Origin: Actinoplanes teichomyceticus ATCC 31121
GTDB lineage: Bacteria > Actinomycetota > Actinomycetes > Mycobacteriales > Micromonosporaceae
Direction of reading: 5' to 3'
DNA length: 64,000 nt
Assembly (NCBI RefSeq): GCF_003711105.1
Contig: NZ_CP023865.1
Location: forward strand, 5,481,001-5,545,000
Part shown: positions 25,109 through 34,367 of the stretch, one piece after another
Numbering within the stretch: the stretch's first letter is position 1
How the letters are laid out: each line of letters begins with the position of its first letter
Notes under the pieces: generated by a model
Told to the model about the DNA's origin: nothing
Seen by the model: the letters and a program-made list of their open reading frames with translations, nothing else
Databases searched by the model: none
Translations under genes and position numbers: made by a program

Positions 25109-25633
25109 TCATAGGCTGATCCAGTAACGCTTCAGCTTTCCCAGCTCGGTGTCCCGGATGTCGTCGAGCGTCCCGCCGTGACCTTCGATGGTGCGTGCTG
25201 AAGCCACGTTCTCGACGTTGCAGGTGAGCAGAACACGACGCAGCCCGATACCGCGCGCCTCGCCCAGCATCTCGCCGAGCGCCCAGGACGCCAGACCACG
25301 CCGCCGCGCCGTGGGCCGGATGCCGTACCCGATGTGGCCACCGGCGTTGAGCAGGAAGTCGTTCAATTCGTGTCGCAGCGCGACCGCGCCGAGCACCCTG
25401 TCGTCCTCGACCACCCATCGATAGGTGCAGTGCACCCAGCCTTCCTCGACGGGGACTGCCGGATCCTCCTGCCGGTGCAGCCGCTGGACCCAGGCCGCGA
25501 AACCGGGCACGGAGTCCACCTCGTCGCCGGGGCGCAGTCCGGCGCCGTCCTGATGGACACCCCTGCCCCAGTCGTCACGGGACGCAAGCCAGGAGGCGTG
25601 CAGGCGGGTCGTCGGCTTGACCAACTTGATCAT
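25109..25633 (-). CDS. GNAT family N-acetyltransferase
   Basis: 174 aa. GNAT fold motifs: RWVVEDDRVLGAVALRHELND, then GGHIGYGIRPTARRRGLASWAL, the acetyl-CoA pyrophosphate-binding motif A (R-x-x-G-x-A as RRRGLA), then VLLTCNVENVASARTIEGHGG. The N-to-C order matches the RimJ/RimL-like small-molecule or protein acetyltransferases. Substrate unknown. ATG 25633 has no Shine-Dalgarno but sits 6 nt after a TACTGT, so it is probably leaderless. Confidence 0.88.
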   Translation of the reverse strand: MIKLVKPTTRLHASWLASRDDWGRGVHQDGAGLRPGDEVDSVPGFAAWVQRLHRQEDPAVPVEEGWVHCTYRWVVEDDRVLGAVALRHELNDFLLNAGGHIGYGIRPTARRRGLASWALGEMLGEARGIGLRRVLLTCNVENVASARTIEGHGGTLDDIRDTELGKLKRYWISL

Positions 25634-25639
25634 CCGCGG

Positions 25640-25645
25640 ACAGTA
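25640..25645 (-). promoter_or_regulatory. Leaderless -10 for the GNAT gene
   Basis: On the minus strand TACTGT, then CCGCGG, then ATG. The N6 spacing fits the TANNNT leaderless pattern seen elsewhere in the window. Confidence 0.55.
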
Positions 25646-26097
25646 TCCGTACTCCCCGACAGGATGCGCGACATTTTTCTACGCCGACGCCGCACAACCC
25701 GAGAATTCTCCACTCGGCGCCGTAGCCGTGACGCTCGAGGCTGACGTGCCGGGAACGGCTGCGCGCGGGACTCTATGCCGCGGACAGCACGCTCCGCTTC
25801 GGTCGCAACACGCATCGGGCTCGTCCATCGGCACGGGCCGCAGCCGACCTCGGTGACGCAGCGGGTCGGGAGGTGCTCGCGGAACCCCGCTGACACATCG
25901 CTCGCTTCCGGCCTGTCCGTCACGACCGCCACAACGAGCATCGATAGGTGCCGGATGCGCCCCATTCTCACCGGATGACGCTGCGTCACCGTAGGCCAGA
26001 CCGACAGCGGACCCTACGAATGCGCGGATCCGCCGAGTTGAGGGCTTCGCCGAGAAATCGGTGGCTAGTGCTGGCCGCCATGGCCCAGGCTGCTCGA
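25646..26097. other. Intergenic stretch without a recognisable gene
   Basis: About 450 bp between the GNAT and methyltransferase genes. Several overlapping open frames exist on both strands, none with a recognisable motif, consistent start signal or partner. It may hold decayed sequence. Confidence 0.5.
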
Positions 26098-26829
26098 ATG
26101 ACAAGCAGCGACCTCTGGGATGCCGAGACGGCTGAGCGTTACGACGAGACGTCCGCCTTCATGTTCGCACCCGAAGTGCTCGATCCTGCGGTTGATTCTC
26201 TCGCTGACCTGGCGGGCAACGGTCCCGCACTGGAATTCGCGATCGGTACCGGGCGGGTGGCTATACCTCTGGTGGAACGTGGCGTGTCGGTATCCGGCAT
26301 CGAGCTTTCGCAGCCGATGGTCGACCAGCTACACAAGAAACGGGCAGACATCCCCGTTGTGGTCGGCGACATGGCGACCAGCACGATGCCCGGCCAGTTT
26401 TCGCTCGTATACCTGGTCTGGAACAGCATCGGAAACCTGCGCACCCAGGCTGAGCAGGTTGCCTGCTTCCGCAACGCTGCCCGTCACCTCGCGCCGGGCG
26501 GACGGTTCGTCATCGAGTTGTGGGTGCCCGGCATCCGGCGTTTTCCGCCCGGGCAGGCGGCAGTGCCCTACCACGTCGGCCGGCACCACGTCGGCTTCGA
26601 CACCTACGACATGGCCACTCAACAAGGCACGTCGCATCACTACCGACGGCACCCCGATGGCACAGTGACCTATTGGGACAGCAATTTCCGCTACATCTGG
26701 CCGGCCGAATGCGACCTGATGGCACAGCTCGCCGGGATGCATCTTGAGCAACGTGTCGCTGATTGGAACGGCGGGCCCTTCACGAGCGACTCCGAGAGCC
26801 ACGTCTCCACATGGCGCAAGCCGGCGTGA
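26098..26829 (+). CDS. Class I SAM-dependent methyltransferase
   Basis: 243 aa from ATG 26098, beginning MTSSDLWDAETAERYDE as in many family members; the open frame extends 50 codons upstream without family-like sequence. SAM-binding motif I is ALEFAIGTGRVAIPL (glycine-rich E-x-G-x-G-x type with Ala for one Gly), motif II VSGIELSQPM with the acidic residue, then VVGDMATSTM and LAPGGRFVIELWVPG. The substrate is unknown. Isolated gene on the plus strand, followed by an integrase remnant. Confidence 0.88.
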   Translation: MTSSDLWDAETAERYDETSAFMFAPEVLDPAVDSLADLAGNGPALEFAIGTGRVAIPLVERGVSVSGIELSQPMVDQLHKKRADIPVVVGDMATSTMPGQFSLVYLVWNSIGNLRTQAEQVACFRNAARHLAPGGRFVIELWVPGIRRFPPGQAAVPYHVGRHHVGFDTYDMATQQGTSHHYRRHPDGTVTYWDSNFRYIWPAECDLMAQLAGMHLEQRVADWNGGPFTSDSESHVSTWRKPA

Positions 26830-27021
26830 TCCCTCGACGCCCGGATCTGCCGCCGCGAGGGTGATGGCCGTAAGAGACGATCAGGTGCCGAGCAGCGGTC
26901 ATCGCGGGGAGAGAACCGCCCGAAGGTGCACCACTGCCCGGGACCTGAACAGGGTAGGCGTCTCGCATCATGGACGGTCCCGGACTATGAGGGCCAGCGC
27001 CGGCCGGTCGAAGCGAGCGGT

Positions 27022-27417
27022 ATGACTACCTCAACTGCGTTACAGCCCAGCCCGGCCATTTCCGACCCACGACTATTGGCAGCCGCAGTCGCCGCGTACC
27101 TCGGCCGGTACCGCGGTCAATCGCGGATGCACACCGGCTCCGACCTCAAGCTCTTCCTGCACTGGTCGGCTGACCAGCCACTGGACCCGCTGCAAGCAAC
27201 ACGGGTGGACATCGAGCGCTACGTGCGCTGGCTACAAGATGTCCGTTGTTACCAGCCCTCGACGGTGTCCCGGCGGCTGTCGGTCGTGATCGGCTTCTAC
27301 CGCGGCTGCGTCATCGACCCTTCATGGCCTGCGGGACGTAGTCATGAACCCACGCGCGATCGTGCCGATGAGCGGATAGCTTCGGCGGTTGGGACCAGGC
27401 AAGATGTGGCGGTGTGA
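27022..27417 (+). pseudogene. Truncated tyrosine recombinase (integrase N-terminal domain)
   Basis: Residues 10-100 match the SAM-like core-binding domain of phage integrases and XerC-like recombinases: AYLGRYRG, TGSDLKLFLHWS, TRVDIERYVRWLQD, YQPSTVSRRLSVVIGFYRGCVID. The catalytic domain with R-K-H-x-x-R-Y is missing; after about residue 105 the sequence turns unrelated and ends at 27417. This marks a former integration event. No matching att repeats were found. Confidence 0.7.
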
Positions 27418-27848
27418 CACTCGATAGGTCCGGGCAGCTTTGGCGGGGAGACAACTTCGCCGATCTTGCCGAGTATATCCGCCACTTCAAGGCCGGCGGT
27501 TATCCGGTCAACACTGTGACGGAGTCTCGATGTGGCGAGTGCGACGGTACCGCTTTCCGCATCAACATCGACGGGGACGAAGCGACGCGGCGGGTATGCC
27601 TGTCCTGCGGCGCCGCAGCCTTCATCGGCGACAGCGGCGAACACTGGAACGAGGAGGAGCACGACTCGTGCGCGTGCCCGTGCGGCAGTGAGGAGTTCAC
27701 CGCCGCGGTGGGCTATGCACTATTCGACGATGGTGAGGTGCGATGGGTCAGCCTCGGCCTCCGGTGCCTAAAGGACAACACACTGGGCGTCTATGCCGAC
27801 ACGAAGGTCGACTACAGCCCCTCGCGCCACCTTCTCGACCAGGCGTAG
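27414..27848 (+). CDS. Hypothetical protein with zinc-ribbon-like cysteines
   Basis: 144 aa from GTG 27414, overlapping the end of the integrase remnant by 4 nt. Paired cysteines CGEC (near 40), CLSC (near 62) and CACPC (near 84-88) are spaced like zinc ribbons, with the rest acidic and mixed alpha/beta. I do not recognise the family. Given its place behind a broken integrase it may be cargo of a former mobile element. Confidence 0.55.
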   Translation: MTLDRSGQLWRGDNFADLAEYIRHFKAGGYPVNTVTESRCGECDGTAFRINIDGDEATRRVCLSCGAAAFIGDSGEHWNEEEHDSCACPCGSEEFTAAVGYALFDDGEVRWVSLGLRCLKDNTLGVYADTKVDYSPSRHLLDQA

Positions 27849-28146
27849 CCGCCGAATAGCGTCCGGATCTGCCGCCGACCGCGCGGCCATGAACAGTAGA
27901 ACTACCTCTCGGCTTGACCGGCGGCATGCAAGAATCGCCCGGTCCCGACAACAGGCGCACCGGGGCGCCCCAGGCCGTAGGCCGAACCGGTTGTAGTAGG
28001 AGGCGACTCACGGGGCGGTCGTACGCGTGATGCTCGAGCGGCATCCTGGATAGGCGCAGCCGGACCCGGGCTGAACATTGCGAGCCGCACTCTCGTGCCG
28101 CGACGCGCGTCCTTCGACGCCTGATTTGGCGGGGCGAGGGCCTCAG

Positions 28147-28434
28147 TCACGGACGGGAAGCCTGCCGGCATCGGATCAATTCGTCTTTCCAGCCGGGCGG
28201 CGGAGGCCACGGAACGCCCCAAGCTGCGAGGGTGGCCTTCGTCCAACCGCCCTTCGGGGTCTTGGCGGCCTCAATCTCGTCGGGCGACACGTTCGAGCGC
28301 AGCGGAGGGCCTTGGTAGCTCACCAGCACATGATTACGGGAAAGGCCTACGGGCTTCAAACCCCTTGGCCTCGACGACAAGATCACATGCGCTCCTCTGC
28401 CGCCGATCGTGCGCGCCGGCTCGAAGCCTGGCAA
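28147..28434 (-). CDS. Small hypothetical protein with C-terminal GVPWPPPPGW motif
   Basis: 95 aa if the TTG at 28434 is used; GTG codons in HVLVSYQG are shorter alternatives. The C-terminal TKATLAAWGVPWPPPPGWK is a motif I associate with small actinobacterial proteins of unknown role, often on accessory DNA, which is the main reason to call it real. It starts immediately after the stop of the gene upstream on the same strand, suggesting one transcript. Confidence 0.5.
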   Translation of the reverse strand: MPGFEPARTIGGRGAHVILSSRPRGLKPVGLSRNHVLVSYQGPPLRSNVSPDEIEAAKTPKGGWTKATLAAWGVPWPPPPGWKDELIRCRQASRP

Positions 28435-28971
28435 TCACTTGCCGTGGCCCCGGCTTGGCCGTCTCGATCCGCCGTAAAGGTGGACACGGTGGTCGACATG
28501 ATGCTCAGGCTCGTGTAAGACGAACCCGTCACGCTTCATCTCGCCGTTCGCGATGAGCATCAGCCAGTCCTCGTAGTACCAGCTGGGATTGCAGGCGCAG
28601 GTGCTGACGGTGAACCGGAAGTTCGCCCGATACCGGCCGATCTCCCCAGGCTGGAGCGCGAAGAGACGGGCCGGGCCACCCTGCCGCGGATAGGCGGCCC
28701 AACCGGGTAACCGGTCAACGACCAGCCTCCCGCTCTCCACGGACAACGAGAGGTCGAGCTCCCGGGCTCGATCCAGGCCACCACTGACTACCCCGTCATG
28801 AGGCACATACCGGGTCGCCTCATCGGCAAGCACGTCGTGAATGACCACATCACCGGCTGGTATCGACGGCGGAAGCACCGCTGGGCTGCACAGACCCCGC
28901 CGGGCGTTCGCCGCCGGCGCTCCACGTGCTGCCGCACTCCAGCGCACACGCACGCGTTGAATAGTGATCAC
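28435..28971 (-). CDS. Hypothetical protein
   Basis: 178 aa, not recognised. From about residue 40 the sequence looks like a folded beta-rich protein (YVPHDGVVSGGLDRARELDL, LFALQPGEIGRYRANFRFTV, NPSWYYEDWLMLIANG). The first 35 residues are Arg/Ala-rich and may lie upstream of the true start. No signal peptide. Shares its transcript with the small protein downstream. Confidence 0.5.
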   Translation of the reverse strand: MITIQRVRVRWSAAARGAPAANARRGLCSPAVLPPSIPAGDVVIHDVLADEATRYVPHDGVVSGGLDRARELDLSLSVESGRLVVDRLPGWAAYPRQGGPARLFALQPGEIGRYRANFRFTVSTCACNPSWYYEDWLMLIANGEMKRDGFVLHEPEHHVDHRVHLYGGSRRPSRGHGK

Positions 28972-29448
28972 GGTTCATCCTGGCGTGCCATGCCACCGGA
29001 CCGCCAGCCGTTATCCGGATCTGCCGCGAGTCCGGCGGACGGCTTGATGCGGGTCGTACGATCCCGGGAGCCATACGGCACCCGAACCTACCGGGGTCAG
29101 GGGCCCCATTGCGTGGGTGGACAGCCCCTGACCCTCACCGCAGCGTACTGGCTCACCACAGCAACGGCCTCGGCCTAGTCTGATGGTCCCGCGGACCCCA
29201 GCGCAGCGCCCAAACCACCATCTACCGACCGCACTGAACTTTCCCGCAACCGAGGAGTGGTCGGCCGGCACCCGAACACTCGACAGAACACGCGGAGAGC
29301 ACTCCGGAATCGAAGGAGAGGTCACGGGAGCAAACGCAGTAAAGAGGTCACGCTGTTCGATGCCGTTGAGCCGCATGCACATGCTCTTCGGCGCTGTTGG
29401 GCGCTGTTCGTGGAGCTCTCCCGTGTGAACGTAGTCCGATCAAGCCAC

Positions 29449-29480
29449 TGACCAGGAACAACGCAAATCAGGCCTGGTCA
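29449..29480. repeat. Inverted repeat TGACCAGG/CCTGGTCA
   Basis: Perfect 8-bp arms separated by 16 nt, upstream of repeat copy 1. Could be a small hairpin terminator or a protein-binding site; no gene ends here. Confidence 0.5.
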
Positions 29481-29524
29481 GACGATGCCACCCGACGCTA
29501 CTGAACGCTGTTCGACGCCGCCCG

Positions 29525-29630
29525 GCGCTGCCAGTAACCACCCCGCCTGCTCCCCACCGATCACCCGGATTGGGAGCAGCGCCGCACGACCCCCGCCAGA
29601 AACGCGGAATTCATCGCCACGGTGCTCCCC
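29525..29630. repeat. Dispersed palindromic repeat, copy 1
   Basis: About 106 bp, roughly 88% identical by eye to 34007-34113 in the same orientation. The core contains GCTCCCC...GGGAGC arms that can fold into a hairpin. The identical tract around CACGACCCCCGCCAGAAACG is the longest conserved block. Confidence 0.85.
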
Positions 29631-30176
29631 CACCGGCGGCACCTCGGCCGATGCCCGAGGGCCAGCCGAACGGGGAAGGCTTGCTCCCCGGAGAACCTCG
29701 GCAAGACACCTCGTGGGGAGCAGCGCAGGGGCACAAGAACGCCGGAAGACAGTCCAAACAAGGCCTCCTTACTACCGCGCTGCTCCCTCATCAGCGGAAC
29801 ACCGCCAGACTCACAGTCACCGAATGTAGTCGAGATGGATTGCCGATCCATGATGGACTTCACGGATCTGCCGAGAAGAGTGAATTCGATCATGGCTGGC
29901 AAAGGACTGCTTTTGCGCTTTTTGAATTGCTTTCTGATCTGCTATTCAAGATCTCGTAATCCGATTATCACCCTTCGGCGAGGTGTTCTTGAATGATTTT
30001 CTGAGCGGCCAAGACGCGGGCTCAGCGTTCCGGGACGCTTCGGCCTGGAAGGTGTTCAGACGCGCCGGATAACGGGCCGCCAGTTCATCATGACGCCGGG
30101 CGTGTCCCGGGCGTGTGGTGCTGGTTATGGTGATCGCCTATGCAGATCCGTGTGATCGCGCGTCGCGGACCATGGC

Positions 30177-30182
30177 TAGGCT
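30177..30182 (+). promoter_or_regulatory. Leaderless -10 for the histidine kinase operon
   Basis: TAGGCT followed by 7 nt and GTG 30190. Confidence 0.5.
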
Positions 30183-30189
30183 GGGGCCG

Positions 30190-31425
30190 GTGAGGCGCCG
30201 ACACGGTGGGAGGGCTGTGGAACCAAGTACGGTCCTCGCAGCCCGAGCCGACCGATGGTCGCGGGCGCGTCCACTGCTGGTGGATGGCCTTCTCACCGGT
30301 GTGATGTGGCTGGTGTTCGGCGTGTCCAGCGTGCTCGGCGGGCCCGCCGGACTTGTCGTGGGCACCGTGACTATTCTGCCGCTCGTTATGCGACGCCGAT
30401 GGCCGGCCGCTCTGCTGGTGTGGTCGGCTGCGATCTTCGTGGTCCAGCTGGTGGTGCTACCTATTCCGCTGCCGGCCAACATCGCCCAAGCATTTGTGAT
30501 CTACACGGTCGCCGCGCACGTCCCGTCGCTGCCGATCCGATTGTGTGCGCTCGGCGCAGGGCTGGCCGGCAGCCTCGCAGCCGGCTTCCGATGGAGCACC
30601 GAGCCGGACTACACCCGCAACGCCCTGGTCATCGCCGTGTTTCTCGCCGTGTTCACCGGGTTGATCTGGCTGATCGGGAACGTCGTTCGGGGTCGCGAGA
30701 CCAACATGAGAGCGCTGAGCGAGGCCTATGCGCGGCTGGAGGAGAACAGCCGGCAGCGCGAGCGGTTCCTGGCACAGCGGGAGCGGGTCGCGGCCGCCCG
30801 GGAGATCCACGATATTGTCGCCCACTCGCTCACCGTCGTCATCGTGCAGGCCGACGGGGCCGAGTACGCCGCCGAGCATGCGCAGCCGTGGGACCGTGAC
30901 CAGGCCCGGACCGCCCTCGCCACGATCGCGCGGACCGCGCGGACCGCGCTGACCGAGGTACGCGGCGTCATCGACGTGCTCCGCGATCCCGAAGCGGCCG
31001 ACGACCCGGCCGGGCCGCCGGTGGGCCTCGCCGACCTGGAGCAACTCATTGCGGCGGTCCGGTCCGCCGGTCTGCCGGTCGAGTTCCACGTCGACCCCGC
31101 CGTGTTCGAACGCACGCCCGCCGCAGTGCGCTTCGCCGTGCTTCGGGTGGTCCGGGAGTCACTGACCAATGTCCTGAAGCATGCCGGGTCCCAGGCCGTG
31201 GCGCGGGTGGCCGTCGAGCGGGCACCGCAGGCCGTACGGGTGCGCATCGACGACGACGGCGTCGGCCGAGCCGTCGGCGTGGTGGCTGCCGCACCGGGTC
31301 ACGGGCTCGATGGGATGCGGGAGCGACTGCGTGCCCTCGACGGTGCTCTGATGGCCGGTCCGCGTCCGGGCGGCGGATTCGGTGTGCAGGCCACCATCCC
31401 GGTCGCCGTCCAGGAGAGGCGATGA
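30190..31425 (+). CDS. NarL-type sensor histidine kinase
   Basis: 411 aa from GTG 30190, chosen for its leaderless promoter; the frame is open back to 30115 and another GTG lies at 30217. Four to five membrane spans fill residues 30-155. A coiled linker follows, then the HisKA_3 dimerisation box REIHDIVAHSLTVV with the phospho-acceptor H207, a four-helix segment, and a HATPase_c domain (VVRESLTNVLKHA N-box, IDDDGVG G1 box, GHGLDGMRERL G2 box). No extracellular sensor domain is visible, so it likely senses within the membrane. Overlaps the response regulator gene by 4 nt. Confidence 0.92.
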   Translation: MRRRHGGRAVEPSTVLAARADRWSRARPLLVDGLLTGVMWLVFGVSSVLGGPAGLVVGTVTILPLVMRRRWPAALLVWSAAIFVVQLVVLPIPLPANIAQAFVIYTVAAHVPSLPIRLCALGAGLAGSLAAGFRWSTEPDYTRNALVIAVFLAVFTGLIWLIGNVVRGRETNMRALSEAYARLEENSRQRERFLAQRERVAAAREIHDIVAHSLTVVIVQADGAEYAAEHAQPWDRDQARTALATIARTARTALTEVRGVIDVLRDPEAADDPAGPPVGLADLEQLIAAVRSAGLPVEFHVDPAVFERTPAAVRFAVLRVVRESLTNVLKHAGSQAVARVAVERAPQAVRVRIDDDGVGRAVGVVAAAPGHGLDGMRERLRALDGALMAGPRPGGGFGVQATIPVAVQERR

Positions 31426-32129
31426 TGAGCCGGCCAGAGCCGATCCGGGTCTTCCTCGTCGACGATCAGGACTTGGTCCGTGCCGGTTTCGCGATGCTGC
31501 TGGGCGCGACCCCGGACCTGCGGGTGGTCGGGTCGGTCGGTGACGGCCAGGCGGCCCTCGACGCGCTTCGGCAACCGGAGCACCGCGCCGATGTCGTTCT
31601 GATGGACATACGGATGCCCGGCCTCGACGGGGTGGAGACGACCAGGCGGCTACTCGCCGCCGCGGATCCGCCGCGAGTCGTGATGTTGACGACATTCGAC
31701 TCCGACGACCTGCTCGTTGCCGCGCTACGGGCGGGCGCGTCCGGATATCTGGTCAAGGACGCCGGCCCCGCGGAACTGCTGTCGGCGATCCGGGCCGCGG
31801 CGGCCGGCGAGTCACCTGTCTCGCCACGGCTAGTCCGTCGTCTGATCGACTCGTTCGTCCTCGTGGCGCCGGCCGGGTCCACCGAAGACCGGCCGACCGC
31901 CGCGCCGTCCACTCTGACGCGGCTCACCGCCCGCGAACGCGAGATTCTCGCGGCGATCGGGTTGGGGTTGACCAACGCAGAGATCGCCGCACGGCTGCAC
32001 GTGGCGGAGTCGACCGTCAAGACGCACATCGGCTCGGTGCTGCGCAAGCTGGAGCTTCGTGACCGGGTGCAGGCCGTCATCCTCGCGCAGACGCTCGAAG
32101 TGACAGACGGGCCGCTTGCGCCCGGCTGA
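31422..32129 (+). CDS. NarL/FixJ-type response regulator
   Basis: 235 aa. Receiver domain with VDDQDLVR acidic pocket, phospho-acceptor D62 in VLMDIRMPG, conserved Thr in MLTTF and Lys in YLVKDAG. The C-terminal LuxR HTH reads LTAREREILAAIGLGLTNAEIAARLHVAESTVKTHI. Translationally coupled to the kinase (ATGA), with AGGAGAGG upstream. Its 3' end overlaps the convergent CPBP protease gene by 53 bp. It probably controls a transport or stress function; no target site was identified. Confidence 0.94.
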   Translation: MMSRPEPIRVFLVDDQDLVRAGFAMLLGATPDLRVVGSVGDGQAALDALRQPEHRADVVLMDIRMPGLDGVETTRRLLAAADPPRVVMLTTFDSDDLLVAALRAGASGYLVKDAGPAELLSAIRAAAAGESPVSPRLVRRLIDSFVLVAPAGSTEDRPTAAPSTLTRLTAREREILAAIGLGLTNAEIAARLHVAESTVKTHIGSVLRKLELRDRVQAVILAQTLEVTDGPLAPG

Positions 32130-32979
32130 CACCGATCGCGGCAGCGCACGCGGCGGTGCCAAGCATCACGAACAGCCCCGAGTCGCCGCTGAGGTATTCG
32201 TTGACCACCACCGGCTGCTCGGTGGCGATCGGGATGGTCAGGGCGGCGAATGTGGCGTTGTGCGTAAAGTGGGCCAGCACGGCTGGCCACACGCTGGCGG
32301 ACATGGTCCGCAGGTGGCCGATCAGGAACGAGAACGCGATCACGGAGCCGCTGAACAGCGTGAGTACCACGACCCGGTTCCCGTCGCTGTGGTAGTTCGG
32401 CGTGGACAGGATGTACGGCAGATGCCAGCCGATCCAGACGACACCGACGGTGAGCATTGCCGCCCGTTCGCCCAGGAAGGCAAGTCTCGGCTGCAGGTAG
32501 CCGCGCCAGCCGATCTCCTCCGCGAACGCCAGGACTGGGCCGGCGGCGCACAGCGCGAGCACGTCGGCCAGCCACGGCTGCTGCGGGGCGGCGAACCGAG
32601 CAAAGCCGAACGCGACGACCCCCACGGTCGCGAGCAGGCAGACGCCTGCGGTGGTGGCGATCGTCAGCGGCCAGTAGCGCAGCCCGAGCCGGCCCATCCC
32701 GAGCCGACGCCAGCCGTCACGCGTGTAGCCCTCGCGGGTGACTAGAAGGAGCATCACCAATACCACGAGCAGCGGAGACAGGGCCAGGATCAGCCCTCCT
32801 GCGACGTCGGCGGTCCCCAGCGAGACCCCCAAAACCAACAGGACGAAGACGATCGACGCGGCGCGATCGGAAAGCCTGGCTAACACGGGCGGACCTGCTT
32901 TCAGTAAGGTCCGCCCAGTGTCGGCGAGCGTCCGCCCCCTGCCATCCACCTGCGATCGGAACATCGAGGCACAGTGCAT
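32077..32979 (-). CDS. CPBP-family intramembrane metalloprotease
   Basis: 300 aa from ATG 32979, which has GGGGGGAGG 5 nt upstream; the longer frame merely translates this ribosome-binding site. About eight membrane spans. Motif 1 FAEEIGWRGYLQPR (near residue 150-160) and motif 2 GVVWIGWHLPYI carry the Glu and His residues, and VLAHFTHN the third His, of the CAAX protease/bacteriocin-processing (Abi) family. Actinobacterial members are mostly uncharacterised. Convergent with, and overlapping, the response regulator gene. Confidence 0.88.
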   Translation of the reverse strand: MHCASMFRSQVDGRGRTLADTGRTLLKAGPPVLARLSDRAASIVFVLLVLGVSLGTADVAGGLILALSPLLVVLVMLLLVTREGYTRDGWRRLGMGRLGLRYWPLTIATTAGVCLLATVGVVAFGFARFAAPQQPWLADVLALCAAGPVLAFAEEIGWRGYLQPRLAFLGERAAMLTVGVVWIGWHLPYILSTPNYHSDGNRVVVLTLFSGSVIAFSFLIGHLRTMSASVWPAVLAHFTHNATFAALTIPIATEQPVVVNEYLSGDSGLFVMLGTAACAAAIGVSRAQAARLSLRASARG

Positions 32980-33387
32980 GCTGCCTCCCCCCAAGGTGCT
33001 AGCACCACCGTCGTACGACCCGGCGTCGGCGGACCGCCGATACGTGGCCGCCGATACACCGCTGAGGGTCGGCAGAGCCGATCACGCGCGGACACGGAAT
33101 AGGAACGACTCAAGTGCGCGCATGAAGTCACGCGAGCACGGACTGAGTCAACGAGTCATTGAGCCGTTTTAGGCTCACGCTGGGACAGTGGCTCACGCGC
33201 CGATCCAGAGACCTGATCGGTGAACAATGAATCGGGTCACGTGGCCAAGATCGGTTTGACTATCATGCCGCAAAGAAATCGCCGCCTTCAGCGAGGCTGT
33301 CATGTTCTGCGGCCTGAAGGCTGGCCGTGCCCGGCACGCTGCTACACGCCCGCCACCTGCATACGGTGATGTCAAGGCGCGGACCTC
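32980..33387. other. Intergenic region upstream of the CPBP and Imm1-like genes
   Basis: About 400 bp between divergent genes. No convincing coding sequence or repeat; it presumably holds both promoters. Confidence 0.5.
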
Positions 33388-33393
33388 TACACT
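33388..33393 (+). promoter_or_regulatory. Leaderless -10 for the Imm1-like gene
   Basis: TACACT, 6 nt, then ATG 33400; no Shine-Dalgarno. Confidence 0.5.
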
Positions 33394-33399
33394 CCGGCG

Positions 33400-33816
33400 A
33401 TGGATGTCGTCTGGTCCGCGACAGAGCTGGGATCGCGCCGTTTCCGCCCTACACCGGTACGGTCTGACCCGGCGGAGTTGGACAACCACTTCCGCCAACT
33501 GCGCCGCCGCCGCATCCGTGGCTACATCGAAGTCGAGGTTGCGAACGTCGAGTCACCGCAGCTGACTATCGGTTTCCCCGGAGAGTACGCGGTGATCCAT
33601 ATGTTCGTCGTTGCCCCGGCCGCACAGTCCTTCCTGCTCGCCGGGGACGGCACTGTGCCTCACGAGGCATACGTCCAGGTGCCGGTCATGGATGAACTGG
33701 CACGCTTCACCGGCGACGTCGTCATGAATGTCCACCGCGCGTGGGCCCTGGTGCAAGTCTTTCTCCGTACCGGGCGGGCCGGCGAACTCGGCGAGTGGCA
33801 CGCGCTTCAGGCATAG
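33400..33816 (+). CDS. Imm1-like immunity protein
   Basis: 138 aa, cytosolic. The pattern IGFPGEYAVIHMFVV, a central EAYVQVPVMDEL and the C-terminal ALVQVFLRTGRAGELGEWHAL follow the order of the Imm1/DddI-like immunity family (beta-rich, ending in a helix with F-x-x-T-G and a final W). Imm1 proteins neutralise deaminase-type and other polymorphic toxins. No toxin gene is adjacent, so it would be an orphan immunity gene, which is common. Family assignment is by pattern only. Confidence 0.5.
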   Translation: MDVVWSATELGSRRFRPTPVRSDPAELDNHFRQLRRRRIRGYIEVEVANVESPQLTIGFPGEYAVIHMFVVAPAAQSFLLAGDGTVPHEAYVQVPVMDELARFTGDVVMNVHRAWALVQVFLRTGRAGELGEWHALQA

Positions 33817-34006
33817 GCACGACGTAGAGGAGGACCGAGCATTTCTTGAGTCCTGGTCAACGGACCGTAGTTAAGCACTCACATGCCGCGATCCGCTCGC
33901 CACCCAGCGTCACGGCCACCGAGGGCCGGCTGACGCCCGCTCGTGCCGAGAAACGGATGCTGGCATCGGTTGACGCAACGCCTCGGCGCGTCCCTCGAGG
34001 CGTTCA

Positions 34007-34113
34007 GCGCTGCCAGTGACCACACCGTCCGCTCCCCACCGATCACCCGGTTCGGGGAGCAGCACCGCACGACCCCCGCCAGAAACGCCGAATTCATCGC
34101 CTCGGCGCTCCCC
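34007..34113. repeat. Dispersed palindromic repeat, copy 2
   Basis: Partner of 29525-29630, 4.48 kb away in direct orientation, one base longer. The hairpin is better preserved here: GCTCCCC at 34032 pairs with GGGGAGC. The surrounding 33817-34497 interval (680 bp) has no convincing gene. Confidence 0.85.
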
Positions 34114-34355
34114 GCATCCCGGTCAGGCCGATGTCGGCTACCGCATGGTCGCCCGCCCGCTGTTCACCCGCCTCGGAGCCCATCATTGCCGGTGGGTGCT
34201 CGAGGCCGGCATAAGGCCCTTTTTGACGAGATCGATCACGTTGCTCTGATGGATCGCCTGGGTGACCTCTTTGCCGTCGGAGAAGTCCGAGCGGTGTCGA
34301 GTACAGGGTCCACCACGGAGGTCATGGGCTTGAAGGGGCCTCTTGCCATTCACTC

Positions 34356-34367
34356 TACACCGGTGTA
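34356..34367. promoter_or_regulatory. Candidate LacI-family operator
   Basis: TACACCGGTGTA is a perfect 12-bp palindrome with the central CpG typical of LacI-family operators. It lies 130 bp upstream of the esterase gene, which is followed by a LacI-family regulator gene. Confidence 0.4.

Larger units (their letters stand above)
28972..30176. other. Gene-poor accessory stretch
   Basis: About 1.2 kb with no convincing gene. It contains an 8-bp inverted repeat (29449-29480), copy 1 of a ~107-bp palindromic repeat (29525-29630) and an AT-richer tract near 29820-30000. Open frames on both strands lack family motifs, except that the minus-strand reading of the repeat gives the peptide MNSAFLAGVVRR, also encoded by copy 2. 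Confidence 0.6.

Noticed and set aside
27022..29480. Complete integrated element with att sites
   Set aside because: Only an N-terminal integrase fragment is present; no tRNA gene, no matching direct repeats at plausible ends and no phage structural genes.
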